Shown: positions 37,906-45,808 of the stretch, one piece after another
How the letters are laid out: every line of letters begins with the position of its first letter
How positions within the stretch are numbered: position 1 is the stretch's first letter
Origin: Geosporobacter ferrireducens
Lineage (GTDB): Bacteria > Bacillota > Clostridia > Peptostreptococcales > Thermotaleaceae
Assembly: GCF_001750685.1 (NCBI RefSeq)
Contig: NZ_CP017269.1
Span: 4,381,416 to 4,445,415, forward strand
Direction of reading: 5' to 3'
DNA length: 64,000 nucleotides
Program-made: the position numbers and the translations under genes
Notes under the pieces: generated by a model
Databases searched by the model: none
Told to the model about the DNA's origin: nothing
What the model saw: only the letters and a program-made list of their open reading frames with translations

Positions 37906-39771
37906 ATGTTTGATATTAATGAACAGCTAAAAAAGCTTCCGGAAAAGCCCGGGGTTTATTTAATGAAGGATGAAAGCGGCGGCATTATCTATGTGGGTAA
38001 AGCCATCTCTTTAAAAAACAGAGTACGGCAATATTTCCAATCTCTTAAGAACCATCCGGCTAAGGTTCGTGCAATGGTAGCCAATATTGTAGAATTTGAA
38101 TACATTATCACCGACTCTGAAGTGGAAGCATTGATGCTGGAAAGCAATCTAATCAAAAAGCACAGACCTAAATATAACATTTTGCTTAGGGATGATAAAC
38201 ACTATCCTTATCTAAAAGTGACCTTAGGGGAAAAATATCCTAGGGTATTGAAAACCAGAAGAGTTCTAAAGGATGGTGCCAGATACTTTGGTCCCTATAT
38301 TAACGTGGGAGCAGTGAATCAAACCCTTGAAATTCTTAAGAAGTTCTATCCATTAAGAACTTGTGGAAAGAATTTAGAGAAGGCCAATGACAGGCCTTGT
38401 TTGAATTATCATATTCATCGTTGTCTAGGACCTTGTAAAGGGGATGTACATCATGAGGATTACATGAAGATGATTCAGGATGTGATCCTATTCCTCAGTG
38501 GAAAGCAGGACGAACTCCTGAAAGAGCTTGAGCGGCGGATGCAGAAGGCAGCAGAGAATATGGATTTTGAAAGAGCAGCGGAATATAGGGATCAAATGAA
38601 AGCGATCGAAAGTATCATGGAGAAGCAGAAGGTGGTTGTTGCAGCTGATGTGGATCAGGATATTATTGCTTCTGCCAGAGAAGGCCAGGAAGTATGTGTG
38701 ATGGTATTCTTTGTACGAGGTGGTAAGCTAATGGGCAGGGAACACTATATGCTGGATTGTGAAGTAGAGGATGGGCAAGGGGAAATTCTCAGTTCTTTCA
38801 TGAAGCAATTTTATGGGGGAACGGCCTTTGTACCGAAAGAAATCCTGATTGAGGAGGAATTTGAGGATCAGCAGGTAGTGGAGCAGTGGCTTTCTACAAT
38901 AAAAGGATCTAAAATGCTTATAAAACATCCGCTTCGAGGAGAGAAAAAAGAGCTTCTGGATCTAGCACGTAAAAATGCCCGGGAGATTTTTGAGCATTTT
39001 AGGGACAAGCTGATAAAAGATAAAGAGAAGAGTGTAGGCGCTCTGGAAGAATTGGCAACACTGCTGCAGCTTCGTGAGATCCCCTATCGAATAGAAGCCT
39101 TTGATATATCCAATATACAAGGCACAGATTCCGTTGCCTCCATGGTTGTATTTGAAAATGGAAAGCCTAAGAATAGTGATTATCGAAGATTCAAAATTAA
39201 AACCGTTGAAGGGGCTAATGATTACGGCAGTATGCAGGAGGTTGTCTACAGACGATTTAGAAAAGGATTGGAAGAGCAAGCTATGATTAAAGAAAAAGGG
39301 ATAGCGGACTTGGAAGGAAAATTCTCGAAAATGCCAAAATTAATTTTAATTGATGGAGGCTTAGGCCATTTAAATGCAATTCGGGATGTTCTAAATGCCT
39401 TAGGCGTAGACATTCCATTGGCGGGCATGGTAAAGGATGATCGACACCGTACCAGGGGATTAATCTATCAAGGAGAAGAAATTGAACTGAATCAGTATCC
39501 CAATGCTTTCCAATTAGTGGGTAGAGTCCAGGAGGAAGCCCATCGATTTGCTATTACTTACCATAAAAGCCTACGGGGAAAAACCAGTGTTCAGTCAGTT
39601 TTAGACGAGATTCCCGGTATTGGAGAAAAACGAAGAGTGGCACTGCTTCGACACTTTGGCTCTATTGATAAAATTAAAAAAGCTTCATTGGAGGAGCTGG
39701 GTGCGGTGGAGGGCATGAATCGCGGAGCTGCACTGCAAGTACAACAGTTTTTATTAAATCGTAAAGGATAG
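37906..39771 (+). CDS. uvrC: Excinuclease ABC subunit C
   Basis: A 621-residue UvrC that makes both incisions in nucleotide excision repair. N-terminal GIY-YIG nuclease (GVYLMKDESGGIIYVGKA), Cys-rich region (CGKNLEKANDRPCLNYHIHRCLGPC), UVR motif (FERAAEYRDQM), RNase H-like C-terminal nuclease (AFDISNIQGTDSVASMVVF; LILIDGG) and tandem helix-hairpin-helix (IPGIGEKRRVALLRHFG). All domains are complete. hprK begins 9 nt after its stop. Confidence 0.97.
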   Translation: MFDINEQLKKLPEKPGVYLMKDESGGIIYVGKAISLKNRVRQYFQSLKNHPAKVRAMVANIVEFEYIITDSEVEALMLESNLIKKHRPKYNILLRDDKHYPYLKVTLGEKYPRVLKTRRVLKDGARYFGPYINVGAVNQTLEILKKFYPLRTCGKNLEKANDRPCLNYHIHRCLGPCKGDVHHEDYMKMIQDVILFLSGKQDELLKELERRMQKAAENMDFERAAEYRDQMKAIESIMEKQKVVVAADVDQDIIASAREGQEVCVMVFFVRGGKLMGREHYMLDCEVEDGQGEILSSFMKQFYGGTAFVPKEILIEEEFEDQQVVEQWLSTIKGSKMLIKHPLRGEKKELLDLARKNAREIFEHFRDKLIKDKEKSVGALEELATLLQLREIPYRIEAFDISNIQGTDSVASMVVFENGKPKNSDYRRFKIKTVEGANDYGSMQEVVYRRFRKGLEEQAMIKEKGIADLEGKFSKMPKLILIDGGLGHLNAIRDVLNALGVDIPLAGMVKDDRHRTRGLIYQGEEIELNQYPNAFQLVGRVQEEAHRFAITYHKSLRGKTSVQSVLDEIPGIGEKRRVALLRHFGSIDKIKKASLEELGAVEGMNRGAALQVQQFLLNRKG

Positions 39772-39780
39772 GTGATCTGC

Positions 39781-40704
39781 TTGGCACATGTGGGGATTAA
39801 ACAGCTAACAGAGGAATTAGATTTAGAGGTGCTATATATGCCGGAGACAGAATCTGTTAAAGTCGAGATCAGTGATGTGAATCGGCCAGGACTGCAGTTG
39901 GCTGGATTTTACAAGTATTTTGCCTATGAACGGGTACAGGTAATCGGAAAGGTAGAATGGACGTATTTTGGTGCCCTAGCGCCTCAAGTACGAAAAAAAA
40001 GAGCTGAGGAGATGCTGTCACACCCTGTTCCCTGCGTAATCTACAGCAGAGGACTAGAAGTTCATGAGGAAATTTTGGATGCGGCAAAAAAGTTCCTGAG
40101 GCCTGTTCTAAGAACCAATATTTCATCTACCCGGCTTATCGGTAAGCTCACCAGTTATTTGGATGATAAATTGGCACCGGTTATTACAAGGCATGGGGTA
40201 CTGGTAGAAGTATATGGTGTAGGCATTCTCATATTAGGAGAAAGTGGTGTTGGAAAGAGTGAGACTGCATTGGAATTGATTAAGAGAGGACATCGTTTGG
40301 TAGCTGATGATGCAGTAGAAATTAAAAAAGTTGATGATACCAATGTGGTGGGATGTGCACCGGAATTGATCCGCCACTTTATGGAGATACGGGGAATCGG
40401 CATATTGGATATCGTCAAGCTCTTCGGTGTGGGAGCCGTTCGAAACAAGAAAAAGATCGATATGGTTATCGAGTTGGAGAATTGGAATGATAACAAGCAG
40501 TACGACCGGTTGGGAATGGATGAAGAGTTTATGGATATCCTGGGCAGTAATATTCCAAAGAACACGATTCCCATAAAGCCCGGAAGAAACTTAGCTATGA
40601 TTGTAGAAGTGGCTGCCAGAAACCACCGGCAGAGGCGAATGGGCTATAATGCGGCTGAAGAACTAAATACCAGACTCATGAACCATATTAATAAGGAAGA
40701 ATAG
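39781..40704 (+). CDS. hprK: HPr kinase/phosphorylase
   Basis: A 307-residue bifunctional enzyme that phosphorylates and dephosphorylates HPr on the regulatory serine, the central switch of carbon catabolite control in Firmicutes. P-loop GESGVGKSE at about residues 152-160, followed by the HprK signature MEIRGIGILDI. TTG 39781 is chosen because AGGTGA, overlapping the uvrC stop, is 5 nt upstream. The uvrC-hprK pairing is common in clostridia. Confidence 0.94.
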   Translation: MAHVGIKQLTEELDLEVLYMPETESVKVEISDVNRPGLQLAGFYKYFAYERVQVIGKVEWTYFGALAPQVRKKRAEEMLSHPVPCVIYSRGLEVHEEILDAAKKFLRPVLRTNISSTRLIGKLTSYLDDKLAPVITRHGVLVEVYGVGILILGESGVGKSETALELIKRGHRLVADDAVEIKKVDDTNVVGCAPELIRHFMEIRGIGILDIVKLFGVGAVRNKKKIDMVIELENWNDNKQYDRLGMDEEFMDILGSNIPKNTIPIKPGRNLAMIVEVAARNHRQRRMGYNAAEELNTRLMNHINKEE

Positions 40705-40726
40705 AAGGCAGAGAAATCTGCCTATT

Positions 40727-40854
40727 TTTTATATAAGTAGGAAAGTTCTACTTTTCTATTATATAAAAAATAGGGGTTGTAGGGGATGAAATCCCCTGCT
40801 GTACTAAGGAGGGTGCTCAGACTGCGATAGCAGTCGTCGACGCTCTTTTTATAT
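40727..40854 (+). repeat. Structured intergenic repeat, copy 1
   Basis: A 128-nt element highly similar to 59615-59738; the first 44 nt are identical. Three hairpins: AAGTAG/CTACTT, GGGGAT-GAA-ATCCCC (preceded by GTA), and GACTGC-GATA-GCAGTC flanked by GTG...CGC pairings and ending in a T run. It sits between hprK and a convergent gene and ends at that gene's stop codon. Confidence 0.85.
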
Positions 40855-41237
40855 CATAAGCAATGGATTTCATACTGTAGATGATCTGTTTCAATTGAAA
40901 GAAAGCGAATGTGCTTTACCCGGTAAAACTGTTTATAAGCCACATACTCTTCAGGTCTGTATTGCGCCGAGGCATCTTCTGTAATGCCAAAATGGTTTTC
41001 AAAGCGGATGGGTGTACCCGGTACAGTGGTGATGAAGATATTGACACCATAGCCTACTGCGGCGATCGCTGGATTGGCAGTATAATTGAGGATGAAATGA
41101 ATCTTATATTCCTCAGCATGTTCTTTTTGTTCTGCACCTGCAAAAACAATACTGTTATTCAAGGGTTTATTATTTGCATGCAATAATTCGTGACCGATAA
41201 ATGCTTCTTTAACCCATATATGCTGTCTTTGTTTCAT
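40854..41237 (-). CDS. Conserved-looking hypothetical protein, 127 aa
   Basis: Not recognised. A 127-residue soluble protein without signal peptide or transmembrane helix. Its composition suggests beta structure (YKIHFILNYTANPAIAAVGYGVNIFITTVPG). It contains two cysteine-free thirds and a single C-terminal Cys. GGGGGGAT lies upstream of the ATG and the coding potential looks real. It stands alone between the structured repeat and mogA, with about 105 nt to mogA. The nearby Moco genes give no firm clue to function. Confidence 0.7.
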   Translation of the reverse strand: MKQRQHIWVKEAFIGHELLHANNKPLNNSIVFAGAEQKEHAEEYKIHFILNYTANPAIAAVGYGVNIFITTVPGTPIRFENHFGITEDASAQYRPEEYVAYKQFYRVKHIRFLSIETDHLQYEIHCL

Positions 41238-41342
41238 AGAAAATCCCCCCTATAGAAAATATTCTATTTAGAGGGGATGGATTTATTCATTTGCAAATAT
41301 TATGATCCAGCATCAATAAATAGGTTTTTTAAATAACTTGGC

Positions 41343-41834
41343 CTATTTTCTTGCACATTCCGATGCTGAACCCCTTAAGATCTCAAGACCATGGCCAATG
41401 TGGGGAATGATATATTCTAGGCTTTCCCGTACAGCCTTTGGACTGCCAGGTAAGTTGATAATTAGTGTATCTTTTCGGATACCCGATATGGCCCGGGACA
41501 ACATCGCTCTTGGAGTAATTTTGAGACTGTTGTAACGAATAGCTTCTGAAATTCCTGGAGTTAGTCTTTCTACCACGGTTAAAGTGGCTTCAGGCGTGAT
41601 ATCCCTCTTTGAAAAACCTGTGCCGCCAGAGGTTAGAAGCAGATCGACGCCTAATTCATCCGTCATATAGATCATCTCTGCTGCAAGGAGTTCCTTTTCA
41701 TCCGGAAGAACAATATATTTTTTTATCTCATATCCCTGCTGCTTCATCATTTCCTGAATAACCTTACCGCTTTCGTCAACACGTTCACCTTTGGAACCCT
41801 TGTCACTGGAGATGATAATACCTAGTGTAAACAT
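41343..41834 (-). CDS. mogA: Molybdopterin adenylyltransferase MogA/MoaB
   Basis: A 163-residue MogA/MoaB protein that adenylates molybdopterin before metal insertion by MoeA. The family motif TSGGTGFSKRDITPEAT, including the catalytic Asp, is present, followed by LPGSPKAV. GGGAGGATTTTT precedes the ATG. The same-strand ThiF-like gene lies about 120 nt upstream across a palindromic repeat. It complements moeA, moaA and moaC encoded on the other strand 13 kb away. Confidence 0.9.
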   Translation of the reverse strand: MFTLGIIISSDKGSKGERVDESGKVIQEMMKQQGYEIKKYIVLPDEKELLAAEMIYMTDELGVDLLLTSGGTGFSKRDITPEATLTVVERLTPGISEAIRYNSLKITPRAMLSRAISGIRKDTLIINLPGSPKAVRESLEYIIPHIGHGLEILRGSASECARK

Positions 41835-41922
41835 AAAAATCCTCCCTTTGATGTATGTGATTGTTCTCTATTACAATGGATACAAGGAGACGGCCGTCTG
41901 TGTTTGCCGTCCCGAAAATGAA

Positions 41923-41949
41923 GGGGACAGATATGCAGGTCTGTCCCTA
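41923..41949. repeat. GTAGGG-type palindromic repeat
   Basis: Arms GGGACAGA (41924-41931) and TCTGTCCC (41940-41947). On the minus strand it reads GTAGGGACAGA..., matching the GTAGGG palindromes at 27726 and 63723. GACGGC/GCCGTC just upstream (41888-41912) forms a further hairpin. Confidence 0.6.
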
Positions 41950-41955
41950 CGATAC

Positions 41956-42633
41956 CTATAAATGAATAACATCATATTCCTGTTCCAGGGTATTGATAAA
42001 AAGAATCTTTTTCCTTAGCAGCTCACCACGTCCAATGATCACCTTAATGGCTTCACTGACTTGAATAGAAGCAACCAATGCCGGTGTAAAGGAGGGATTG
42101 CCTAATTCTTTTTCTAAACCCTTTGCTTGCCGATTCGGGTAGAGATCGTTCAATGTATCATCGCCGGGAAAAATGGTGGTGACTTGGCCATACCAGCCAG
42201 CGATTGCTCCATGAATAAAAGGAATATTCAATTGTTCTGCAGCTTCCTGAAGAATAAATCGGGTCTCAATGTTGTCTAGGGCATCCAGTACAAGATTATG
42301 GCCGCGCAGAATTTCCAGAACATTCTGTGCATCTACCCGTTTAACCAAGGGATCTACATGAATGAGTGGATTTACAGAAAGCATTCTCTCCTTTGCCTTG
42401 ATCGCCTTCGGCTGGCCTAAAGAGGGCACATCTGATAAGATTTGGCGATTTAGATTGGATTCCTCAAAGACATCGCCATCTATGGCTGTAATGAAACCGA
42501 TTCCGATTCGGCCCAACATTTCAATGATATGTCCCCCAAGGCCGCCGCAGCCTACCACGCAAATGCGAATTTTGCTCAAGCTTTCATTCTCGGCGGGCGA
42601 GAGGGTAGATATGTTTCGGCTGTATCTTTTCAA
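41956..42633 (-). CDS. HesA/MoeB/ThiF-family adenylyltransferase
   Basis: A 225-residue E1-like enzyme. It carries an ATP-binding GCGGLGGHI motif, DGDVFEESNLNRQ (Arg-finger/metal block) and DALDNIETR. Relatives adenylate the C-terminal Gly-Gly of ubiquitin-like sulfur carriers (MoaD, ThiS). The protein is slightly short for MoeB, and no CxxC zinc pairs are visible. Neighbourhood with mogA suggests MoaD activation for molybdopterin, but no moaD or moaE is in the window. TTG 42633 is supported by GGAGG 8 nt upstream. Confidence 0.8.
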   Translation of the reverse strand: MKRYSRNISTLSPAENESLSKIRICVVGCGGLGGHIIEMLGRIGIGFITAIDGDVFEESNLNRQILSDVPSLGQPKAIKAKERMLSVNPLIHVDPLVKRVDAQNVLEILRGHNLVLDALDNIETRFILQEAAEQLNIPFIHGAIAGWYGQVTTIFPGDDTLNDLYPNRQAKGLEKELGNPSFTPALVASIQVSEAIKVIIGRGELLRKKILFINTLEQEYDVIHL

Positions 42634-42661
42634 GCCAACTACCTCCTTTTAAAGAGATATT

Positions 42662-44620
42662 TTAAAACGGAACGACATTGTGAAGATGAGACGGCTCTGT
42701 TGACGAACGCTGTTCCATAAAAGAGCAGTCGATGTTATACTTTTCGATTTTCCGATATAAAGTATTTCTGCCAATTCCTAAAGACTCAGCAGAAAGGGTA
42801 ATATTCCCTCCAAATTTCTTCAGTGTCTTTAAAATATAATGATGTTCTACTTGATCTAGTGTCATGGTATTTTCCTGAACAGGTGCGATGGGAATTTTCT
42901 TTTGGTCATTACCTGTTGCTATATCAAGAGGAATATATTCCGTATTAATAATTAACTCAATTAAGTTTTCTAATTCCCGGATATTGCCTGGCCAATGGTA
43001 ATGAATGAAACTTTCCATATGGGCTGTAGAAATTTCCACAGGCCTTTTATTAAGACGCTTTGATAATGTATTCATGAAATACTCAATCAAAAGTGGGATA
43101 TCATCCTTGCGTTCCCTTAGTGGGGAAAGATATATGGGTAGTACATGAAGGCGATAGTACAAGTCTTTTCTAAAATTACCTTTTTCTACTTCCTGGCGCA
43201 AGTCTTTGTTGGTGGCGGCAATAATACGGACATTTACCGGAATTTGCTTGGAACCGCCTACGCGAATAACCGTACTTTCTTCAATAACGCGGAGCAAATT
43301 GGTCTGCATATCGATGGGCATCTCACCAATTTCATCTAGAAAGATGGTGCCCCCGTCAGCCATTTCAAATTTACCCGCATTTCCACCCTTTCGGGCTCCT
43401 GTAAAAGCACCTTCTTCGTATCCGAAAAGCTCCGATTCGATTAGATTACGAGGAATTGCGCCGCAGTTTACAGCGATAAAGGACTCTTCTTTACGGCTGC
43501 TGTAATTATGAATAGATTGTGCAAAAACTTCTTTGCCTGTACCACTTTCTCCCATGATCAGAATCGTAGATTTGCTGTCTGCAATTTTTTTCGCGTATTC
43601 AATCGTCTGTATAAAGCGATCATTTTTTCCGATAATTTTGTCGAAGGTATATATGGCTTGCCTGCCGATAATTCTTGTTGTAAGCTTTCTAGCTTTTTTT
43701 ACTTCTTTAAAAACATATATAATTTCCCGTACAGTACCCTCTCCATCCCATATAGGGTAAGCGCTGAGGTTTAACTGTAGTTTATTTTTTCGCGCATTCA
43801 CATAAACATCTTCATCAATAAAGGTGTGTTTTCCAATAAGGTGGTCCTTGACGTGGGTCCAGCCTTCAAACAGGTCCCATATTTTCATTTGTTGCATTTC
43901 TTTTTCATCATAGCCAAATATATCCGTGACAGATTTGTTTATGGCCTTGATCTTGCCATCCAAGTCGGAGGTAAGTATTCCAGCAGGAATAGAGTCAATA
44001 ATGGTTTCTATATGATTTTTCGCAATAGCGAGTTCATCATTATAGCTTTTAACTTCCAGCATTCTTTCAATCGCATTGGCGGCTGCTACCACCATGCCTA
44101 GCGTATGGGAGTGCACGAGGTCACTGTAGCCTGTTAAATCAAGCGTACCAATAATTTCACCTTTGGGATTGCGTATTGGAGAGGCAGAACAGGTCCAGCG
44201 GTGATAGGCTTGAATATAGTGTTCCTTTCCTGAAACCTGCACAGGTATACCCTCTGCAATCGCTGTGCCCATAGCGTTGGTACCAATATGTGCTTCATCC
44301 ATAGAAGCACCGGGAATCATTTCTAATGCAAAAGCTTCTGATAAAATACCTTCATCACCAATGACACTGAGAATGCAGCCTGTACCATCGGTAAGAATTG
44401 CAAAAAAGTTTGATCCCTTAACAAAATTATATAATTGATTCATAAAGGGTTCTGCTGTAAGAATCAGGTTTCTGTTTTCTTCCAGCTTCTTTTGCAAAAA
44501 ATCACCTACAATAATGTTGCTGCTGAAAATTTGAGAACGCTCAATGCCCATTTGTCCACAACGGTGATGGGAACGCTCAATATAAGACTTTTCAAGTATA
44601 ACGTTTACATTGTTTTTCAA
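42662..44620 (-). CDS. Sigma-54-dependent transcriptional activator (GAF-PAS-AAA+-HTH, AcoR type)
   Basis: A 652-residue enhancer-binding protein. N-terminal GAF-type sensor (about 50-195), PAS domain (about 205-310), AAA+ sigma-54 interaction domain (Walker A GESGTGKE, GAFTGA loop as EEGAFTGARKGG, Walker B GTIFLDEIGEM) and C-terminal Fis-type HTH (GGNITLSAESLGIGRNTLYRKI). It resembles acetoin regulator AcoR and FhlA-like activators. Divergent from the formate dehydrogenase operon, which is the natural candidate target, although no -24/-12 element could be found there. TTG 44620 is preferred by GGAGG 8 nt upstream. Confidence 0.92.
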   Translation of the reverse strand: MKNNVNVILEKSYIERSHHRCGQMGIERSQIFSSNIIVGDFLQKKLEENRNLILTAEPFMNQLYNFVKGSNFFAILTDGTGCILSVIGDEGILSEAFALEMIPGASMDEAHIGTNAMGTAIAEGIPVQVSGKEHYIQAYHRWTCSASPIRNPKGEIIGTLDLTGYSDLVHSHTLGMVVAAANAIERMLEVKSYNDELAIAKNHIETIIDSIPAGILTSDLDGKIKAINKSVTDIFGYDEKEMQQMKIWDLFEGWTHVKDHLIGKHTFIDEDVYVNARKNKLQLNLSAYPIWDGEGTVREIIYVFKEVKKARKLTTRIIGRQAIYTFDKIIGKNDRFIQTIEYAKKIADSKSTILIMGESGTGKEVFAQSIHNYSSRKEESFIAVNCGAIPRNLIESELFGYEEGAFTGARKGGNAGKFEMADGGTIFLDEIGEMPIDMQTNLLRVIEESTVIRVGGSKQIPVNVRIIAATNKDLRQEVEKGNFRKDLYYRLHVLPIYLSPLRERKDDIPLLIEYFMNTLSKRLNKRPVEISTAHMESFIHYHWPGNIRELENLIELIINTEYIPLDIATGNDQKKIPIAPVQENTMTLDQVEHHYILKTLKKFGGNITLSAESLGIGRNTLYRKIEKYNIDCSFMEQRSSTEPSHLHNVVPF

Positions 44621-44741
44621 TGACAACGCCTCCAAAGATCATTTGTATATTTTTAATTTAATTCCATTATATCATTTTTAAAGAAGGTACAATAAGTTAA
44701 AATTAGTAAGGCAGATAAATGTATAAAATTTTCCAAAGAAT

Positions 44742-44784
44742 TTGATAAAAGTACTAAACAGGAAGGAAGCTTAAGTGTTATAAT
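44742..44784 (+). promoter_or_regulatory. Promoter and upstream box of formate dehydrogenase operon
   Basis: Extended -10 TGT-TATAAT (44776-44784), with box TTGATAAAAGTACTAAACA (44742-44760) ending 18 nt upstream. It is the counterpart of the hydrogenase box at 28678-28696. Confidence 0.6.
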
Positions 44785-44795
44785 AAGGATGACTC

Positions 44796-44813
44796 TTGAC
44801 AAATATATGTCAA
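44796..44813. promoter_or_regulatory. Inverted repeat TTGACA-N6-TGTCAA in fdh leader
   Basis: Perfect 6-bp arms separated by AATATA, just downstream of the -10. It could be a repressor operator, or its TTGACA could be the -35 of a second promoter with TACAAT at 44821-44826 (spacer 19). Confidence 0.4.
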
Positions 44814-44882
44814 TTCAAAATACAATATACAATATAAGATGTAAAATGAAATAATATGCTTTATAACAAAGGGGGAGGTACT

Positions 44883-45356
44883 ATGGGAAGAGAAATTCTA
44901 ACACAAGAGAATTACACGAAGCTGAATGAGATTATCTGTCAGCATAAAGGGAAAAAAGGAGCCTTGATGCCAATCCTGCATGAAGGGCAAAAGATTTTTG
45001 GATGTCTTCCACTGGAAGTTCAGAAAAGGATTTCAGAGGAACTAAATGTGCCGATGGCCGAAATTTATGGTGTTGTTACATTTTATTCTCAGTTTACCCT
45101 GGAACCAAAAGGAGAGTATACCATTGGCGTATGCTTAGGGACTGCCTGCTATGTAAAGGGGGCACAAAAAATCATCGAAAGAATTAAGCGAGAGGTAAAT
45201 GTAGAAATTGGTGCGACTTCGCCGGATGGCAAATTTTCATTGGAGGCAACGAGATGTATTGGTGCATGTGGCTTGGCACCGGTTTTGACTGTAAATGAGG
45301 ATGTATACGGGAGATTGATAGAAGCAGATGTGCCGGGAATCATTGCAAAATATTAA
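44883..45356 (+). CDS. Formate dehydrogenase NuoE-like [2Fe-2S] subunit
   Basis: A 157-residue paralogue of the hydrogenase NuoE-like subunit at 28799, the same length with about 25 substitutions, mostly conservative and concentrated in the N-terminal third; the C-terminal half is almost unchanged. Cluster ligands CLGTAC and CIGAC are intact. GGGGGAGGTACT precedes ATG 44883, the same ribosome-binding region as in the hyd operon. It opens the operon 44883-50393. Confidence 0.92.
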   Translation: MGREILTQENYTKLNEIICQHKGKKGALMPILHEGQKIFGCLPLEVQKRISEELNVPMAEIYGVVTFYSQFTLEPKGEYTIGVCLGTACYVKGAQKIIERIKREVNVEIGATSPDGKFSLEATRCIGACGLAPVLTVNEDVYGRLIEADVPGIIAKY

Positions 45357-45408
45357 GAAACCTATAAGCGCGCAAGGGTGTTGGTGATTTTAAGAGGAGG
45401 GATTGGGA

Positions 45409-45774
45409 ATGAAATCTTTAGAAGAATTAGCAAAGATTCGGGAAGAGGCGTTGAAAAAAGTAGATATTCGACACGATCGAGAGGGGACTAGGATCGTAGT
45501 TGGGATGGCTACCTGTGGAATTTCAGCAGGGGCAAGACCCGTGTTGATGACACTGGTTGAGGAAGTGAAAAAAAGAAATCTGAAAGAGGTTGTGGTCAGT
45601 CAGACCGGTTGCATCGGAGTCTGTAGATTAGAGCCAATCGTAGAAGTATATCGGCCGGGCCAGGAGAAGGTAACCTATGTAGAAATGAATGCGGAAAAAG
45701 CAAAAAGAGTAATCCTTGAGCATATTGTAAACGGAACGGTTATTGATGAATATACAATTGGAGCAGCAAACTAA
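45409..45774 (+). CDS. Small thioredoxin-like 2Fe-2S subunit, fdh copy
   Basis: A 121-residue paralogue of 29339-29704. It has the same three cysteines (MATCGISAG; GCIGVC) and lacks the same fourth, so the three-Cys pattern was fixed before or kept after duplication. ATG 45409 follows GAGGAGGGA. It lies between the NuoE- and NuoF-like genes as in the hydrogenase operon. Confidence 0.85.
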   Translation: MKSLEELAKIREEALKKVDIRHDREGTRIVVGMATCGISAGARPVLMTLVEEVKKRNLKEVVVSQTGCIGVCRLEPIVEVYRPGQEKVTYVEMNAEKAKRVILEHIVNGTVIDEYTIGAAN

Positions 45775-45808
45775 GCAGTAGAAATCACATGATGAGGGAG
45801 GGTGAAAC

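Noticed and set aside
44640..44880. Sigma-54 promoter for the fdh operon
   Set aside because: No GG-N10-GC spacing with acceptable flanks was found; only sigma-A-like elements are visible.
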